DNA of 56,298 bases. Source: Burkholderia sp. Ac-20379 (GTDB taxonomy: Bacteria > Pseudomonadota > Gammaproteobacteria > Burkholderiales > Burkholderiaceae). Below the pieces are notes generated by a model, which was not told the origin of the DNA, searched no databases, and saw only the letters and a program-made list of their open reading frames with translations. Position 1 is the stretch's first letter, and every line of letters begins with the position of its first letter. A program made the translations under genes and the position numbers. Location of the stretch: the NCBI RefSeq assembly GCF_017104645.1, contig NZ_JAAGPF010000007.1, forward strand, positions 1 through 56,298, in the 5' to 3' direction. Below are positions 24,405 through 36,099 of this stretch, piece after piece.

Positions 24405-25364
24405 TTACGCCGCCGCGTCGCCGGGCTTGCCCGCGTTTTCCGCGAACGCGCGGATCCGTTCGAGAAACACCGCTTCCGCCGCGCGCGGCTTGCGATCGGC
24501 CGCCCACAGCAGCATGACGTCGAGATCCGCCACGCCGTCGTCAGGCGGCAGCCGCATCATGCGGCCCGCGTCCACCTGCGCCTGCCCGACGTGTTCGGGC
24601 AGGCTGCCGATCCCGAATCCGGCCACGATCAGCCGCACCATTTCGGCCATGCTGGCCGAGGTCGCCACGACGCGCCCGGCCAGCCCGTGTTGGTCGCGAA
24701 ACACGCTCAGCACCGACAACGACGCCCCAAGCTGATCTCCCGCAAACGAAACGAAATTCTCGTCGCGCAGGTCGTCGACGACGAGCCCTGGCTGGCCGAA
24801 CAGCCGATGGCGCCGCCCGCAAAACAGCGCGTAGCGCTGCGGCATGAACCGTTGCTGCGCGATCTTTCCGCCGACGTGCCGGTTCAGGCTCAGCGCGGCC
24901 GTGGCCGTGTGCTGGAGCAGGGCGCTCGGCACGTCGGCGCTGCGCATCACCTGCACGTCGAGATCGATGTCGGGGTAGTCGCGATGAAAGTCGCCGAGGA
25001 AATCGTCGTAGGCTTCCGACTGCACGCCGCTGACGGTGATCAGGCGCACCTGCCCCGACACGTAGTGCCCGCCCGCGTCTTCGTCACTGGCGAGCCGCGA
25101 GATGCTGCCGTAGATATCCTCGGCGATCTCGCGCACCTCGTTGCCGGCGCGCGTGATGTCGATGCGCGGGCCGCTGCGCTGCACGAGCTTGCGCCCGAGC
25201 TGCTCCTCGAGCCGCCGCAGCGCATGGCTGACGGCCGGTTGCGTGATGTGGAGGTGCGCGGCGGCGCGGCTCACGCTCTGTTCGCGCGCGATGACGAGAA
25301 AGGTGCGCAGCAGGTTCCAGTCGAGCCGGTCGTTGAGCAATGCGGCGCGTACGCTGCGAGTCAT
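24405..25364 (-). CDS. LysR-family transcriptional regulator 2
   Basis: A 319-aa protein, the same length as LysR1 and similar throughout. The HTH region has LRTFLVIAREQSVSRAAAHL and TQPAVSHALRRLEEQLGRKL, and the effector domain ends near LMRLPPDDGVADLDVMLLW. It is transcribed toward the dehydrogenase gene rather than divergently from its likely targets, unlike the usual LysR layout. GGAGG lies about 6-12 bases upstream of the ATG on the minus strand. It may control the porin and MHS2 promoters at a distance. Confidence 0.93.
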   Translation of the reverse strand: MTRSVRAALLNDRLDWNLLRTFLVIAREQSVSRAAAHLHITQPAVSHALRRLEEQLGRKLVQRSGPRIDITRAGNEVREIAEDIYGSISRLASDEDAGGHYVSGQVRLITVSGVQSEAYDDFLGDFHRDYPDIDLDVQVMRSADVPSALLQHTATAALSLNRHVGGKIAQQRFMPQRYALFCGRRHRLFGQPGLVVDDLRDENFVSFAGDQLGASLSVLSVFRDQHGLAGRVVATSASMAEMVRLIVAGFGIGSLPEHVGQAQVDAGRMMRLPPDDGVADLDVMLLWAADRKPRAAEAVFLERIRAFAENAGKPGDAAA

Positions 25365-25393
25365 CGCGGCCTCCGGAGGCGAAAAAATGCCGA

Positions 25394-25422
25394 ATTATAG
25401 GGGCGCCGTTTTTGCCTGTGCA
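25394..25422 (-). promoter_or_regulatory. LysR2 promoter (minus strand)
   Basis: On the minus strand TGCACA (25422-25417), a 17-bp spacer and a consensus TATAAT (25399-25394) lie 30 bases upstream of the LysR2 start. It is divergent from the promoter at 25427. Confidence 0.6.
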
Positions 25423-25426
25423 TCCG

Positions 25427-25455
25427 TTGTTTCGAGATGGGCCCGGTGCTATGGT
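25427..25455 (+). promoter_or_regulatory. Promoter of the 25569 gene (and possibly recQ)
   Basis: TTGTTT (25427-25432), a 17-bp spacer and TATGGT (25450-25455), preceded by TGC, form an extended -10 promoter. It is about 115 bases before the small membrane-protein gene and nearly back-to-back with the LysR2 promoter. Confidence 0.5.
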
Positions 25456-25568
25456 CGCTGCTCGACTTTTCCCTGATTCAGGCCGGCGCGCTTGAACCGG
25501 CGCCTCGCCGGATGATCTCTGCCTCCACGATCGCGCTCCGGCCGCGCGACCAACTGAGGTGAGCGATC

Positions 25569-26132
25569 ATGCGCAACGTTGCGGCGGTCAATCGCGGGAT
25601 CGGCGTAGCCGGCCTCGCGCTCTGCGTGTTGCTGGCGGTGCTGGCCCTGCCGGGCTGGTGGTATCTGCGCCATTACGGCATTGCTGACGACGGGGTCGTG
25701 CGCACGCGCGTGCTGCGCCCCGGGCTGCGGCTTTACGTGGTGCGGCGGCCCGACGAGGGCGCGGCGTCGCCGTTCGTCTACGACTACTATCTGTCCGGGC
25801 GCGATCTTTCCCGCGCCTCGCTCGGCGGCCTGATGGATCGCCGCGCCCCGTTCCTGACCGCCGACAACGACGTGGCCGAGGTTGGCGTCGACAGCGACGA
25901 TTCCCTCTGCGTGTCGCTGCTCGGGCATGTCTACGGCTTCGCCAACAGGGTCGCGCTCGATACCGGCGGCCGGCGCGTGACGATCGCGATCTCGCTGGTC
26001 GCGCGCCCTCCCGGCGATCTGGCGCAGCGCAGCGCGGCGCGTGCCCACGCGGCAGCGCGATCCCGTCCGAATGGCCAATCCGGACGCGAAGACGAGGGCG
26101 GCGCGGTTTCTGTCTGTAAAATGCAGCCTTGA
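25569..26132 (+). CDS. Membrane-anchored protein of unknown function
   Basis: A 187-aa protein, not recognised. It has a basic N-terminus and one hydrophobic segment (about 11-33, ending GWWYLRHYG), probably a signal anchor. A compact hydrophilic region of mixed composition with several Tyr and Asp follows. The last ~35 residues are low-complexity Ala/Arg/Gly-rich and likely disordered. GAGGTGAG precedes the ATG. Codon use is GC-rich and plausible for the region. It ends 24 bases before recQ and could be co-transcribed. No domain or catalytic motif was seen. Confidence 0.65.
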   Translation: MRNVAAVNRGIGVAGLALCVLLAVLALPGWWYLRHYGIADDGVVRTRVLRPGLRLYVVRRPDEGAASPFVYDYYLSGRDLSRASLGGLMDRRAPFLTADNDVAEVGVDSDDSLCVSLLGHVYGFANRVALDTGGRRVTIAISLVARPPGDLAQRSAARAHAAARSRPNGQSGREDEGGAVSVCKMQP

Positions 26133-26156
26133 TTTTCACCCGATCCCTCCTGCCTC

Positions 26157-28004
26157 ATGTCGCGCGCGCTCGAAATCCTGAACGAAGTTTTCGGTTATCC
26201 GGCCTTTCGCGGCCAACAGGGCGAGATCGTCGAGCATGTCGCGGGCGGTGGCGACTGCCTCGTGCTGATGCCCACCGGCGGCGGCAAGTCGCTCTGCTAT
26301 CAGATCCCGGCACTGGTGCGTCACGAGGCGGGGCAGGGCCCCGGCATCGTCGTCTCGCCGCTGATCGCGCTGATGCAGGATCAGGTCGCCGCGCTGACCG
26401 AAGTGGGCGTGCGCGCCGCTTACCTGAATTCCACGCTGTCGGGCGCCGAGGCCGCCGCCACCGAGCGCGCGCTGCGCGACGGCGAGCTCGATCTGCTCTA
26501 CGTGGCGCCCGAGCGGCTGATGACGCCGCGCTTCCTCGATCTGCTCGAACGCACCCGCATCGGCCTGTTCGCGATCGACGAGGCGCATTGCGTGTCGCAG
26601 TGGGGGCACGATTTCCGGCCCGAATACATCAAGCTGTCGATCCTGCACGAGCGCTTCCCGTACGTGCCGCGCATCGCGCTGACGGCCACCGCCGACGCCA
26701 TCACGCGCGACGAAATCGTCCAGCGGCTCGCGCTCGACGATACGCGCGTGTTCGTGTCGAGCTTCGACCGGCCGAACATCCGCTACCGGATCGTCGAGAA
26801 GGACAACGCGCGCTCGCAACTGCTCGATTTCATCCGCGCCGAACACACCAATGCCGACGGCACGACCGATGCCGGCGTGGTGTATTGCCTGTCGCGCCGC
26901 AAGGTCGAGGAAACGGCCGAGTGGCTCAAGACTCAAGGCGTGCGTGCGCTGCCGTATCACGCCGGCATGGAATTCGAGGTGCGCCAGCGCCATCAGGAGA
27001 TGTTCCAGCGCGAGGAGGGCATCGTGATGTGCGCGACGATCGCGTTCGGTATGGGCATCGACAAGCCCGACGTGCGCTTCGTGGCTCACCTCGACCTGCC
27101 GAAGAGCGTCGAAGGCTATTACCAGGAAACCGGCCGCGCCGGCCGCGACGGCCTGCCTGCCAATGCCTGGATGGCGTATGGCCTGGGCGACGTCGTGCAG
27201 CAGCGCAAGATGATCGACGAATCCGATGCCGACGACGCCCACAAGCGCGTGCAGACCTCGAAGCTCGATGCGCTGCTCGGCCTGTGCGAAACCGCGTCGT
27301 GCCGCCGCGTGCGCCTGCTCGGCTATTTCGGCGAGGCGAGCCAGCCGTGCGGCAACTGCGACACTTGCCTCGAGCCGCCCGCCACCTGGGACGCCACGCG
27401 CGAATCGCAGATGGCCCTGTCGTGCGTGTTCCGCGCGCAGCGGGCGAGCGGCTTCAATTTCGGCGCGGGCCACCTGATCGAGATCCTGCGCGGCGCCAAG
27501 ACGGAAAAGATCCAGCAGCGCGGTCACGATTCGTTGAGCACGTTCGGCATTGGCGCCGAACTGTCCGAGCCCGAATGGCGGGCGATCTTCCGTCAGCTCG
27601 TGGCGTTCGGCTATCTGGCGGTCGATCACGGCGGCTTCGGCGCGCTCGAGCTGACCGAGGCCAGCAAGCCGGTGCTCAAGGGCGAACAGAACGTCACGCT
27701 GCGGCGCTACGTGAAGCCGAAGAGTTCGCGCAACGCGTCCACACGCAGCGGCGCGCGCGCCGACCCCACCGCCGGCATGTCCACGCGCGAGCGCGCGTGC
27801 TGGGAACGGTTGCGCGCCTGGCGCGCCGAAACCGCCAAGAGCGACGGCGTGCCAGCCTACGTGATCTTTCACGACGCGACCCTGGCCGAGATCGCCCGCA
27901 ATGCGCCCGAATCGATCGAGGATCTGCGCCATATCCCCGGTATCGGCGCCCGCAAGCTCGAGCGTTTCGGCGACGAGCTCATCGACGTGGTCGAATCGCT
28001 GTAG
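26157..28004 (+). CDS. recQ: ATP-dependent DNA helicase RecQ
   Basis: A 615-aa 3'-5' helicase for recombination and replication-fork repair. Walker A PTGGGKS is at 39-45, DEAH at 141-144 and motif [12 protein letters not shown] near 325. The RecQ-C-terminal zinc site uses C382, C398, C401 and C404. A winged-helix region follows, and an HRDC domain occupies about 540-612, ending [15 protein letters not shown]. This is the full three-domain bacterial form. It is located directly upstream of the str operon. Confidence 0.97.
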   Translation: MSRALEILNEVFGYPAFRGQQGEIVEHVAGGGDCLVLMPTGGGKSLCYQIPALVRHEAGQGPGIVVSPLIALMQDQVAALTEVGVRAAYLNSTLSGAEAAATERALRDGELDLLYVAPERLMTPRFLDLLERTRIGLFAIDEAHCVSQWGHDFRPEYIKLSILHERFPYVPRIALTATADAITRDEIVQRLALDDTRVFVSSFDRPNIRYRIVEKDNARSQLLDFIRAEHTNADGTTDAGVVYCLSRRKVEETAEWLKTQGVRALPYHAGMEFEVRQRHQEMFQREEGIVMCATIAFGMGIDKPDVRFVAHLDLPKSVEGYYQETGRAGRDGLPANAWMAYGLGDVVQQRKMIDESDADDAHKRVQTSKLDALLGLCETASCRRVRLLGYFGEASQPCGNCDTCLEPPATWDATRESQMALSCVFRAQRASGFNFGAGHLIEILRGAKTEKIQQRGHDSLSTFGIGAELSEPEWRAIFRQLVAFGYLAVDHGGFGALELTEASKPVLKGEQNVTLRRYVKPKSSRNASTRSGARADPTAGMSTRERACWERLRAWRAETAKSDGVPAYVIFHDATLAEIARNAPESIEDLRHIPGIGARKLERFGDELIDVVESL

Positions 28005-28101
28005 GCCGCGTTGCGGTGAGGCGCGATGTTGCGCTGCGATCACCGCAACCGGCCGTCACTGATTCGTCACTTATTGTTGCGTCGGCAAATCACGCAAGCT
28101 A

Positions 28102-28131
28102 TTGACCCGCTTGGGATTTTTGACTTATGAT
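28102..28131 (+). promoter_or_regulatory. str operon promoter
   Basis: TTGACC (28102-28107), an 18-bp spacer and TATGAT (28126-28131) lie about 150 bases before rpsL. The leader that follows contains a small stem CCGACA/TGTCGG (28162-28180 region). Confidence 0.75.
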
Positions 28132-28282
28132 GCCGGGTTCCGATTCCCGGTAGGTAAACTCGCGTGCCGACAAGAAGTGTCGGCGGGTGGGGTGTCAGCG
28201 GGGCGTCGGATTGCCACAGGCATGCCTGCGTCGCTTTGCCCGATGCGAGTGTGCCGGTTTTTGTCATTTTCAGGAATACACA

Positions 28283-28666
28283 ATGCCAACCATCAACCAA
28301 CTGGTTCGCAAAGGCCGTGAGTCGGAAACGACCAAGAGCAAGAGCCCGGCCTTGCAGAACTGCCCCCAGCGTCGCGGCGTGTGCACTCGCGTGTACACCA
28401 CGACGCCGAAGAAGCCGAACTCGGCACTCCGTAAGGTCGCCAAGGTTCGTCTGACGAACGGCTTCGAAGTGATTTCGTACATCGGCGGTGAAGGCCACAA
28501 CCTGCAGGAACACTCGGTTGTGCTGATCCGCGGCGGCCGTGTGAAGGACTTGCCGGGTGTGCGTTACCACATGGTTCGCGGCTCGCTGGATACCCAGGGC
28601 GTCAAGGATCGTAAGCAAGCTCGCTCGAAGTACGGCGCGAAGCGTGCCAAGGCTACGAAGAAGTAA
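28283..28666 (+). CDS. rpsL: 30S ribosomal protein S12
   Basis: A 127-aa decoding-centre protein and the classical streptomycin-resistance locus. The [10 protein letters not shown] loop preceded by TTTPKK, and [13 protein letters not shown], are both intact, so the Lys positions linked to resistance are wild type. Start [10 protein letters not shown] at 28283 is chosen; the frame is open upstream, but AGGA (28272-28275) fits this ATG. It is the first gene of the str operon. Confidence 0.97.
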   Translation: MPTINQLVRKGRESETTKSKSPALQNCPQRRGVCTRVYTTTPKKPNSALRKVAKVRLTNGFEVISYIGGEGHNLQEHSVVLIRGGRVKDLPGVRYHMVRGSLDTQGVKDRKQARSKYGAKRAKATKK

Positions 28667-28839
28667 GCAGGTTCTGAAAAGTGATCGCCGTCAGGCGATT
28701 AATGCGGTGGTGCCGGATAGCCGGTGCTGTCGAGTAAGTGGTCACCCGGCCAAGCTGGTTAGTCGAACGAGATGAATCGGGTTTGTTGGTGGCCGCGGGG
28801 CTGGATGTCAGCTCCAACTGAAAAGTTAAAGGAAGAAAC

Positions 28840-29310
28840 ATGCCGCGTCGTCGCGAAGTCCCCAAGCGGGAAGTGTTGCCGGATCCGAAGTTCGGTAACG
28901 TTGATGTTGCAAAATTCATGAACATGCTGATGCTGTCCGGCAAGAAGTCGGTCGCGGAACGCATCGTTTATGGCGCTTTCGAACAGATCCAGACCAAGGG
29001 TGGCAAGGACCCGCTGGAAGTGTTCACTGTCGCGCTGAACAACGTGAAGCCGGTGGTCGAAGTGAAGAGCCGTCGCGTTGGTGGTGCGAACTATCAGGTT
29101 CCGGTCGAAGTGCGCCCGTCGCGTCGTATGGCATTGGCGATGCGCTGGCTGCGTGAGGCCGCGAAGAAGCGTAGCGAGAAGTCGATGGCCCTGCGCCTGG
29201 CAGGTGAACTCTCCGAAGCGGCCGAAGGCCGCGGCGGCGCGATGAAGAAGCGCGACGAAGTTCACCGGATGGCAGAAGCCAACCGCGCGTTCTCGCACTT
29301 CCGCTTCTAA
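28840..29310 (+). CDS. rpsG: 30S ribosomal protein S7
   Basis: A 156-aa primary binder of the 16S rRNA 3' domain that nucleates 30S head assembly. [20 protein letters not shown] opens the protein. The region [20 protein letters not shown] lies near the middle. AAAGGAAG precedes the ATG. A 173-base gap separates it from rpsL. In E. coli S7 represses the str operon from a site between rpsL and rpsG, and this gap could do the same, but no site was identified. Confidence 0.97.
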   Translation: MPRRREVPKREVLPDPKFGNVDVAKFMNMLMLSGKKSVAERIVYGAFEQIQTKGGKDPLEVFTVALNNVKPVVEVKSRRVGGANYQVPVEVRPSRRMALAMRWLREAAKKRSEKSMALRLAGELSEAAEGRGGAMKKRDEVHRMAEANRAFSHFRF

Positions 29311-29427
29311 GCGAGAGCGAGACTCAAGCGGTAAAAATCCGGGCGGGTGCGCTGTTTCAGGCGCCTCGCCCGTTTGTGTTGAGGCGTGACGCAACCTTGC
29401 GTTGCGTTAACCCATAGAGGATTCAAA

Positions 29428-31530
<2,103 letters not shown>

Positions 31531-31570
31531 TTCGTCTCCTCCAAACATTCATTTTTGAAAGAAGAGAATC

Positions 31571-32761
31571 ATGGCAAAAGGTAAATTCGAACGGACCAAG
31601 CCGCACGTCAACGTCGGTACGATCGGTCACGTTGACCACGGCAAGACGACGCTGACGGCAGCAATCACGACGGTGCTGACCAAGAAGTTCGGCGGCGAAG
31701 CGAAGGCCTACGACCAGATCGACGCGGCACCGGAAGAAAAGGCGCGCGGCATCACGATCAACACGGCACACGTCGAGTACGAAACGGCTAACCGCCACTA
31801 CGCACACGTCGACTGCCCGGGCCACGCTGACTATGTGAAGAACATGATCACGGGCGCCGCACAGATGGACGGCGCGATCCTGGTTTGCTCGGCTGCCGAC
31901 GGCCCGATGCCGCAAACGCGCGAGCACATCCTGCTGGCCCGTCAGGTTGGCGTGCCGTACATCATCGTGTTCCTGAACAAGTGCGACATGGTGGACGACG
32001 CCGAACTGCTCGAGCTGGTCGAGATGGAAGTTCGCGAACTCCTGTCGAAGTACGACTTCCCGGGCGACGACACGCCGATCGTGAAGGGTTCGGCCAAGCT
32101 GGCGCTGGAAGGCGACACGGGCGAGCTGGGCGAAGTGGCGATCATGAGCCTGGCCGACGCGCTGGACACGTACATCCCGACGCCGGAACGCGCTGTTGAC
32201 GGCCTGTTCCTGATGCCGGTGGAAGACGTGTTCTCGATCTCGGGCCGCGGCACGGTGGTGACGGGTCGTATCGAGCGCGGTATCGTGAAGGTCGGCGAAG
32301 AACTCGAAATCGTCGGCATCAAGGACACCGTGAAGACGACCTGCACGGGCGTCGAAATGTTCCGCAAGCTGCTGGACCAAGGTCAAGCAGGCGACAACGT
32401 CGGTATCCTGCTGCGCGGCACGAAGCGCGAAGACGTGGAGCGTGGTCAAGTTCTGGCGAAGCCGGGCTCGATCAAGCCGCACACGCACTTCACGGCTGAA
32501 GTGTACGTGCTGAGCAAGGACGAAGGCGGCCGTCACACGCCGTTCTTCAACAACTACCGTCCGCAGTTCTACTTCCGTACGACGGACGTGACGGGCTCGA
32601 TCGAGCTGCCGAAGGACAAGGAAATGGTCATGCCGGGCGACAACGTGTCGATCACGGTGAAGCTGATCGCTCCGATCGCCATGGAAGAAGGTCTGCGCTT
32701 CGCAATCCGCGAAGGCGGCCGTACCGTCGGCGCCGGCGTTGTTGCAAAGATCCTCGCCTAA
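31571..32761 (+). CDS. tuf: Elongation factor Tu, copy 2
   Basis: A 396-aa protein identical to copy 1 (1204-2394). This is the tufA-like copy at the end of the str operon. The first eight codons use A-ending synonyms (GCA, AAA, GAA) where copy 1 has G- or C-ending ones at three places, and TTC instead of TTT. Every base from 31592 to the stop appears the same. GAAAGAAGAGA lies upstream of the ATG. The sharp loss of similarity at both gene ends is what recent gene conversion leaves. Confidence 0.98.
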   Translation: MAKGKFERTKPHVNVGTIGHVDHGKTTLTAAITTVLTKKFGGEAKAYDQIDAAPEEKARGITINTAHVEYETANRHYAHVDCPGHADYVKNMITGAAQMDGAILVCSAADGPMPQTREHILLARQVGVPYIIVFLNKCDMVDDAELLELVEMEVRELLSKYDFPGDDTPIVKGSAKLALEGDTGELGEVAIMSLADALDTYIPTPERAVDGLFLMPVEDVFSISGRGTVVTGRIERGIVKVGEELEIVGIKDTVKTTCTGVEMFRKLLDQGQAGDNVGILLRGTKREDVERGQVLAKPGSIKPHTHFTAEVYVLSKDEGGRHTPFFNNYRPQFYFRTTDVTGSIELPKDKEMVMPGDNVSITVKLIAPIAMEEGLRFAIREGGRTVGAGVVAKILA

Positions 32762-32799
32762 ACTCGTCGATCGCGTTTTGATGTAATATGCAGCGCTCG

Positions 32800-32845
32800 G
32801 GAACGGGCGCCACCTCTCCGGTGGCGTCCGTTCCTACGTTCTTTT
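32800..32845 (+). other. 15-bp hairpin in the tuf-rpsJ gap: terminator or S10 leader element
   Basis: Arms 32800-32814 and 32820-32834 are fully paired with a single G-U wobble, around a five-base TCTCC loop, and are followed by TACGTTCTTTTA. It may end the str transcript, or act in an attenuating leader of the S10 operon. In E. coli, L4 controls that operon through its leader. The imperfect T-run leaves the role open. Confidence 0.65.
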
Positions 32846-32891
32846 AGTGATCTGGCGACGCAATATCGCCTCGTTCTTTTTAGGAATTGTC

Positions 32892-33203
32892 ATGGCTCAA
32901 CAAAAAATCCGCATTCGCCTGAAGGCGTTCGACTATCGTTTGATCGACCAGTCGGCTGCCGAAATCGTCGACACCGCGAAGCGGACCGGCGCAATCGTCC
33001 GTGGCCCGGTGCCGCTGCCGACGCGCATCCAGCGTTTCGACATCCTCCGCTCGCCGCACGTCAACAAGACGTCGCGTGACCAGCTCGAGATCCGCACGCA
33101 CCAGCGCCTGATGGACATCGTCGATCCGACCGACAAGACGGTCGACGCGCTGATGAAGCTCGATCTGCCGGCAGGCGTCGACGTCGAAATCAAGCTGCAG
33201 TAA
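32892..33203 (+). CDS. rpsJ: 30S ribosomal protein S10 (NusE)
   Basis: A 103-aa 30S head protein that doubles as NusE, binding NusB and NusG in antitermination complexes. [19 protein letters not shown] and the [18 protein letters not shown] loop are conserved. The ATG at 32892 follows TAGGAATTGTC; an upstream in-frame start at 32847 would add 15 unrelated residues. It is the first gene of the S10 operon. Confidence 0.97.
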   Translation: MAQQKIRIRLKAFDYRLIDQSAAEIVDTAKRTGAIVRGPVPLPTRIQRFDILRSPHVNKTSRDQLEIRTHQRLMDIVDPTDKTVDALMKLDLPAGVDVEIKLQ

Positions 33204-33252
33204 GGCTTTCGGCGGATCCGGCCCCGGTCGGAAGCGCTAAGTCATTGATTGC

Positions 33253-33294
33253 TTGCGAAAAACGAAAAGCTTGGCTATAATGCTTGGCTTTTCG
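33253..33294 (+). promoter_or_regulatory. Strong internal promoter before rplC, with dyad over the -10
   Basis: TTGCGA (33253-33258), a 17-bp spacer and a perfect TATAAT (33276-33281). An 8-bp inverted repeat, CGAAAAGC (33263-33270) and GCTTTTCG (33287-33294), brackets the -10. The leader to rplC is about 100 bases. It would let L3-L4-L23 and downstream genes be made independently of rpsJ. Confidence 0.75.
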
Positions 33295-33389
33295 CGTATT
33301 TGCGTAAAAGCCTGCGTACCTGCCGTTCCGGCGGACGCGGCGTTTTGTAAATTAGCCCCGACCAATCGCAGTCGGGAATGGAGAAAACG

Positions 33390-34040
33390 ATGAGCCTTGG
33401 ACTCGTAGGTCGCAAGGTTGGCATGACCCGTATTTTCACGGCTGAAGGGGATTCGATTCCCGTCACCGTGCTGGACGTGTCGGACAACCGCGTGACGCAG
33501 ATCAAGACTGTTGAAACCGACGGCTACACGGCTGTTCAGGTTGCATTCGGCTCCCGCCGCGCATCGCGCGTGACGAAGCCGCTGGCAGGTCATCTCGCCA
33601 AAGCCGGCGTTGAAGCCGGTGAAGTTCTCAAGGAATTCCGTATCGATGCGACGAAGGCAGCCGAGCTGTCGAACGGCGCCATCGTCGGTCCCGATCTCTT
33701 CGAAGTAGGCCAAAAGGTCGACGTGCAAGGCGTGTCGATCGGTAAGGGCTACGCCGGTACGATCAAGCGTTACAACTTCAGCTCGGGTCGCGCAACCCAC
33801 GGTAACTCGCGTTCGCACAACGTGCCGGGTTCGATCGGTATGGCGCAGGATCCGGGCCGTGTGTTCCCGGGTAAGCGCATGACCGGCCACATGGGTGACG
33901 AGACCGTTACGGTTCAAAACCTCGAAATCGCACGTATCGACGCAGAGCGCAAGCTGCTGCTCGTGAAGGGTGCTATTCCGGGCGCGAAGGGCGGCAAAGT
34001 CTTCGTGACGCCGGCCGTCAAGACCAAGGGAGCGAAATAA
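33390..34040 (+). CDS. rplC: 50S ribosomal protein L3
   Basis: A 216-aa protein that binds near the peptidyl transferase centre. [16 protein letters not shown] is the usual N-terminus. The ATG at 33390 has GGAG 7-10 bases ahead, so it is preferred over an ATG four codons upstream. The long extension [36 protein letters not shown] reaches into the 23S core; its Gln in MAQDPG is the residue methylated by PrmB in E. coli. It overlaps rplD by one base. Confidence 0.96.
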   Translation: MSLGLVGRKVGMTRIFTAEGDSIPVTVLDVSDNRVTQIKTVETDGYTAVQVAFGSRRASRVTKPLAGHLAKAGVEAGEVLKEFRIDATKAAELSNGAIVGPDLFEVGQKVDVQGVSIGKGYAGTIKRYNFSSGRATHGNSRSHNVPGSIGMAQDPGRVFPGKRMTGHMGDETVTVQNLEIARIDAERKLLLVKGAIPGAKGGKVFVTPAVKTKGAK

Positions 34041-34660
34041 TGGAACTCAAGCTCCTGAATGAAAATGGTCAGGAAGGTGCAGTCGTCAACGCATCGGACG
34101 CAGTGTTCGGTCGTGACTACAACGAAGCGCTGATCCACCAGGTCGTCGTTGCTTACCAGGCGAACGCTCGCCAGGGTAACCGCGCGCAGAAGGATCGTGA
34201 GCAAGTCAAGCACACGACCAAGAAGCCGTGGCGCCAGAAGGGTACGGGCCGCGCTCGTGCCGGTATGTCGTCGAGCCCGCTGTGGCGCGGCGGTGGCCGT
34301 ATTTTCCCGAATTCGCCGGAAGAAAACTTCTCGCACAAGGTCAACAAGAAGATGCACCGCGCAGGTCTGCGCTCCATCTTCTCGCAGCTGGCCCGCGAAG
34401 GCCGTCTGTCGGTCGTCGAAGAGTTCACGCTCGAAGCGCCGAAGACCAAGCTGCTGGCCGAGAAGTTCAAGGCCATGGGCCTGGAGTCCGTGCTCGTGAT
34501 CACGGACACGGTTGAAGAAAACCTGTACCTCGCGTCGCGCAACCTGCCGAATGTGGCAGTTGTCGAGCCGCGTTACGCCGACCCGCTGTCGCTGATCTAC
34601 TTCAAGAAGATCCTGGTCACGAAGGCTGCGGTCGCCCAGATCGAGGAGTTGCTGTCATGA
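34040..34660 (+). CDS. rplD: 50S ribosomal protein L4
   Basis: A 206-aa protein lining the exit tunnel. The tunnel loop [25 protein letters not shown] (about 63-88) is complete; this loop is also a macrolide-resistance site. In E. coli L4 represses its own S10 operon. The start codon shares one base with the rplC stop, and the gene's end overlaps rplW by four bases. Confidence 0.97.
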   Translation: MELKLLNENGQEGAVVNASDAVFGRDYNEALIHQVVVAYQANARQGNRAQKDREQVKHTTKKPWRQKGTGRARAGMSSSPLWRGGGRIFPNSPEENFSHKVNKKMHRAGLRSIFSQLAREGRLSVVEEFTLEAPKTKLLAEKFKAMGLESVLVITDTVEENLYLASRNLPNVAVVEPRYADPLSLIYFKKILVTKAAVAQIEELLS

Positions 34661-34971
34661 GCGAGATTCGCAAAAACGATCATCGTTTGATGCAGGTCCT
34701 GCTCGCGCCGGTAGTCTCGGAAAAGGCGACGCTGGTTGCAGACAAGAACGAGCAAGTTGTGTTCGAAGTCGCGCCGGATGCCACGAAGCAGGAAGTGAAG
34801 GCCGCGGTCGAGCTGCTGTTCAAGGTGGAAGTCAATTCCGTCAACATGCTGGTCCAAAAGGGCAAGCAGAAGCGTTTCGGCCGTTCGATGGGCCGTCGCA
34901 AGGACGTGAAGAAGGCGTACGTCTGCCTGAAGCCCGGCCAGGAAATCAACTTTGAAGCGGAGGCCAAGTAA
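34657..34971 (+). CDS. rplW: 50S ribosomal protein L23
   Basis: A 104-aa protein at the tunnel exit that docks trigger factor and SRP. It has [21 protein letters not shown] and the extended RNA-binding loop near [22 protein letters not shown]. It starts inside the rplD stop (ATGA overlap), so its translation is coupled. Confidence 0.97.
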   Translation: MSEIRKNDHRLMQVLLAPVVSEKATLVADKNEQVVFEVAPDATKQEVKAAVELLFKVEVNSVNMLVQKGKQKRFGRSMGRRKDVKKAYVCLKPGQEINFEAEAK

Positions 34972-34973
34972 TC

Positions 34974-35801
34974 ATGGCAATCGTTAAAGTTAAGCCGACT
35001 TCGCCGGGTCGCCGCGCGATGGTCAAGGTGGTCAACAAGGATCTGCACAAGGGCAAGCCGTTCGCGGCCCTGCTCGACACGCAGAGCGTGACCGCCGGCC
35101 GTAACAACAACGGCCGCATCACCACCCGCCATAAGGGCGGTGGTCACAAGCAACACTACCGTGTCGTCGATTTCCGTCGCAACAAGGACGGCATCCCGGC
35201 AAAGGTCGAACGTCTCGAGTACGACCCGAACCGTAGCGCGAACATCGCGCTGGTTCTGTACGCAGACGGCGAGCGCCGCTACATCATCGCGCCGAAGGGC
35301 GTGACGGTTGGCCAGCAGCTCCTGTCGGGCTCGGAAGCGCCGATCCGTGCAGGCAACACGCTGCCGATCCGCAACATTCCGGTCGGTACGACGATCCACT
35401 GCATCGAGATGCTGCCGGGCAAGGGCGCGCAAATCGCGCGTTCGGCTGGCACGTCGGCCATGCTGCTGGCGCGTGAAGGCGTCTACGCGCAGGTTCGTCT
35501 GCGTTCGGGCGAAATCCGCCGCGTGCACATCGAGTGCCGTGCAACGATCGGTGAAGTGGGCAACGAAGAGCACAGCCTGCGTCAGATCGGCAAGGCCGGT
35601 GCAAACCGCTGGCGCGGTATCCGCCCGACGGTTCGTGGCGTCGCGATGAACCCGATCGATCACCCGCACGGTGGTGGTGAAGGCAAGACCGCGGCAGGTC
35701 GCGATCCGGTGAGCCCGTGGGGCACGCCGGCGAAGGGCTTCCGTACGCGTAGCAACAAGCGCACGACGACGATGATCGTCCAGCGCCGTCATAAGCGCTA
35801 A
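34974..35801 (+). CDS. rplB: 50S ribosomal protein L2
   Basis: A 275-aa core 23S-binding protein needed for peptidyl transfer. It has the OB-type and SH3-like domains. The C-terminal stretch [25 protein letters not shown], containing the essential His, is near 220-245. It begins two bases after the rplW stop. Confidence 0.98.
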   Translation: MAIVKVKPTSPGRRAMVKVVNKDLHKGKPFAALLDTQSVTAGRNNNGRITTRHKGGGHKQHYRVVDFRRNKDGIPAKVERLEYDPNRSANIALVLYADGERRYIIAPKGVTVGQQLLSGSEAPIRAGNTLPIRNIPVGTTIHCIEMLPGKGAQIARSAGTSAMLLAREGVYAQVRLRSGEIRRVHIECRATIGEVGNEEHSLRQIGKAGANRWRGIRPTVRGVAMNPIDHPHGGGEGKTAAGRDPVSPWGTPAKGFRTRSNKRTTTMIVQRRHKR

Positions 35802-35811
35802 GGAGTAGGCA

Positions 35812-36087
35812 ATGGCACGTTCTGTTAAAAAAGGTCCGTTCTGCGACGCCCATTTGCTGAAGAAGGTTGAGGCAGCTGCAGCTACGCGCGACAAGAAGCC
35901 GATCAAGACCTGGTCGCGTCGCTCGACGATCCTCCCGGATTTCATTGGTCTGACGATCGCCGTGCACAACGGCCGTCAACACGTACCGGTGTACATCTCG
36001 GAAAACATGGTCGGCCACAAGCTTGGCGAGTTCGCACTGACCCGGACGTTCAAGGGGCACGCGGCCGACAAGAAGGCCAAGAAATAA
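35812..36087 (+). CDS. rpsS: 30S ribosomal protein S19
   Basis: A 91-aa head protein that pairs with S13 near the A site. [19 protein letters not shown] and the conserved core [21 protein letters not shown] are intact. AAGGAG lies shortly before the ATG. Confidence 0.97.
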   Translation: MARSVKKGPFCDAHLLKKVEAAAATRDKKPIKTWSRRSTILPDFIGLTIAVHNGRQHVPVYISENMVGHKLGEFALTRTFKGHAADKKAKK

Positions 36088-36099
36088 GGGGCAATCAAG

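Noticed and set aside
28010-28049. recQ terminator
   Set aside because: A perfect 10-bp stem (28010-28019 with 28040-28049) exists, but the loop is 20 bases and no T-run follows, so intrinsic termination is not supported.
29340-29377. Terminator between rpsG and fusA
   Set aside because: A GC-rich bulged stem is present, but only GTTTGTGTT follows, and the gap lies inside the str operon; evidence is too weak.
31571-32761. Second tuf as an assembly duplication
   Set aside because: Flanks differ completely and each copy sits in its own well-known context (tRNA-secE versus fusA-rpsJ). The first eight codons also differ.
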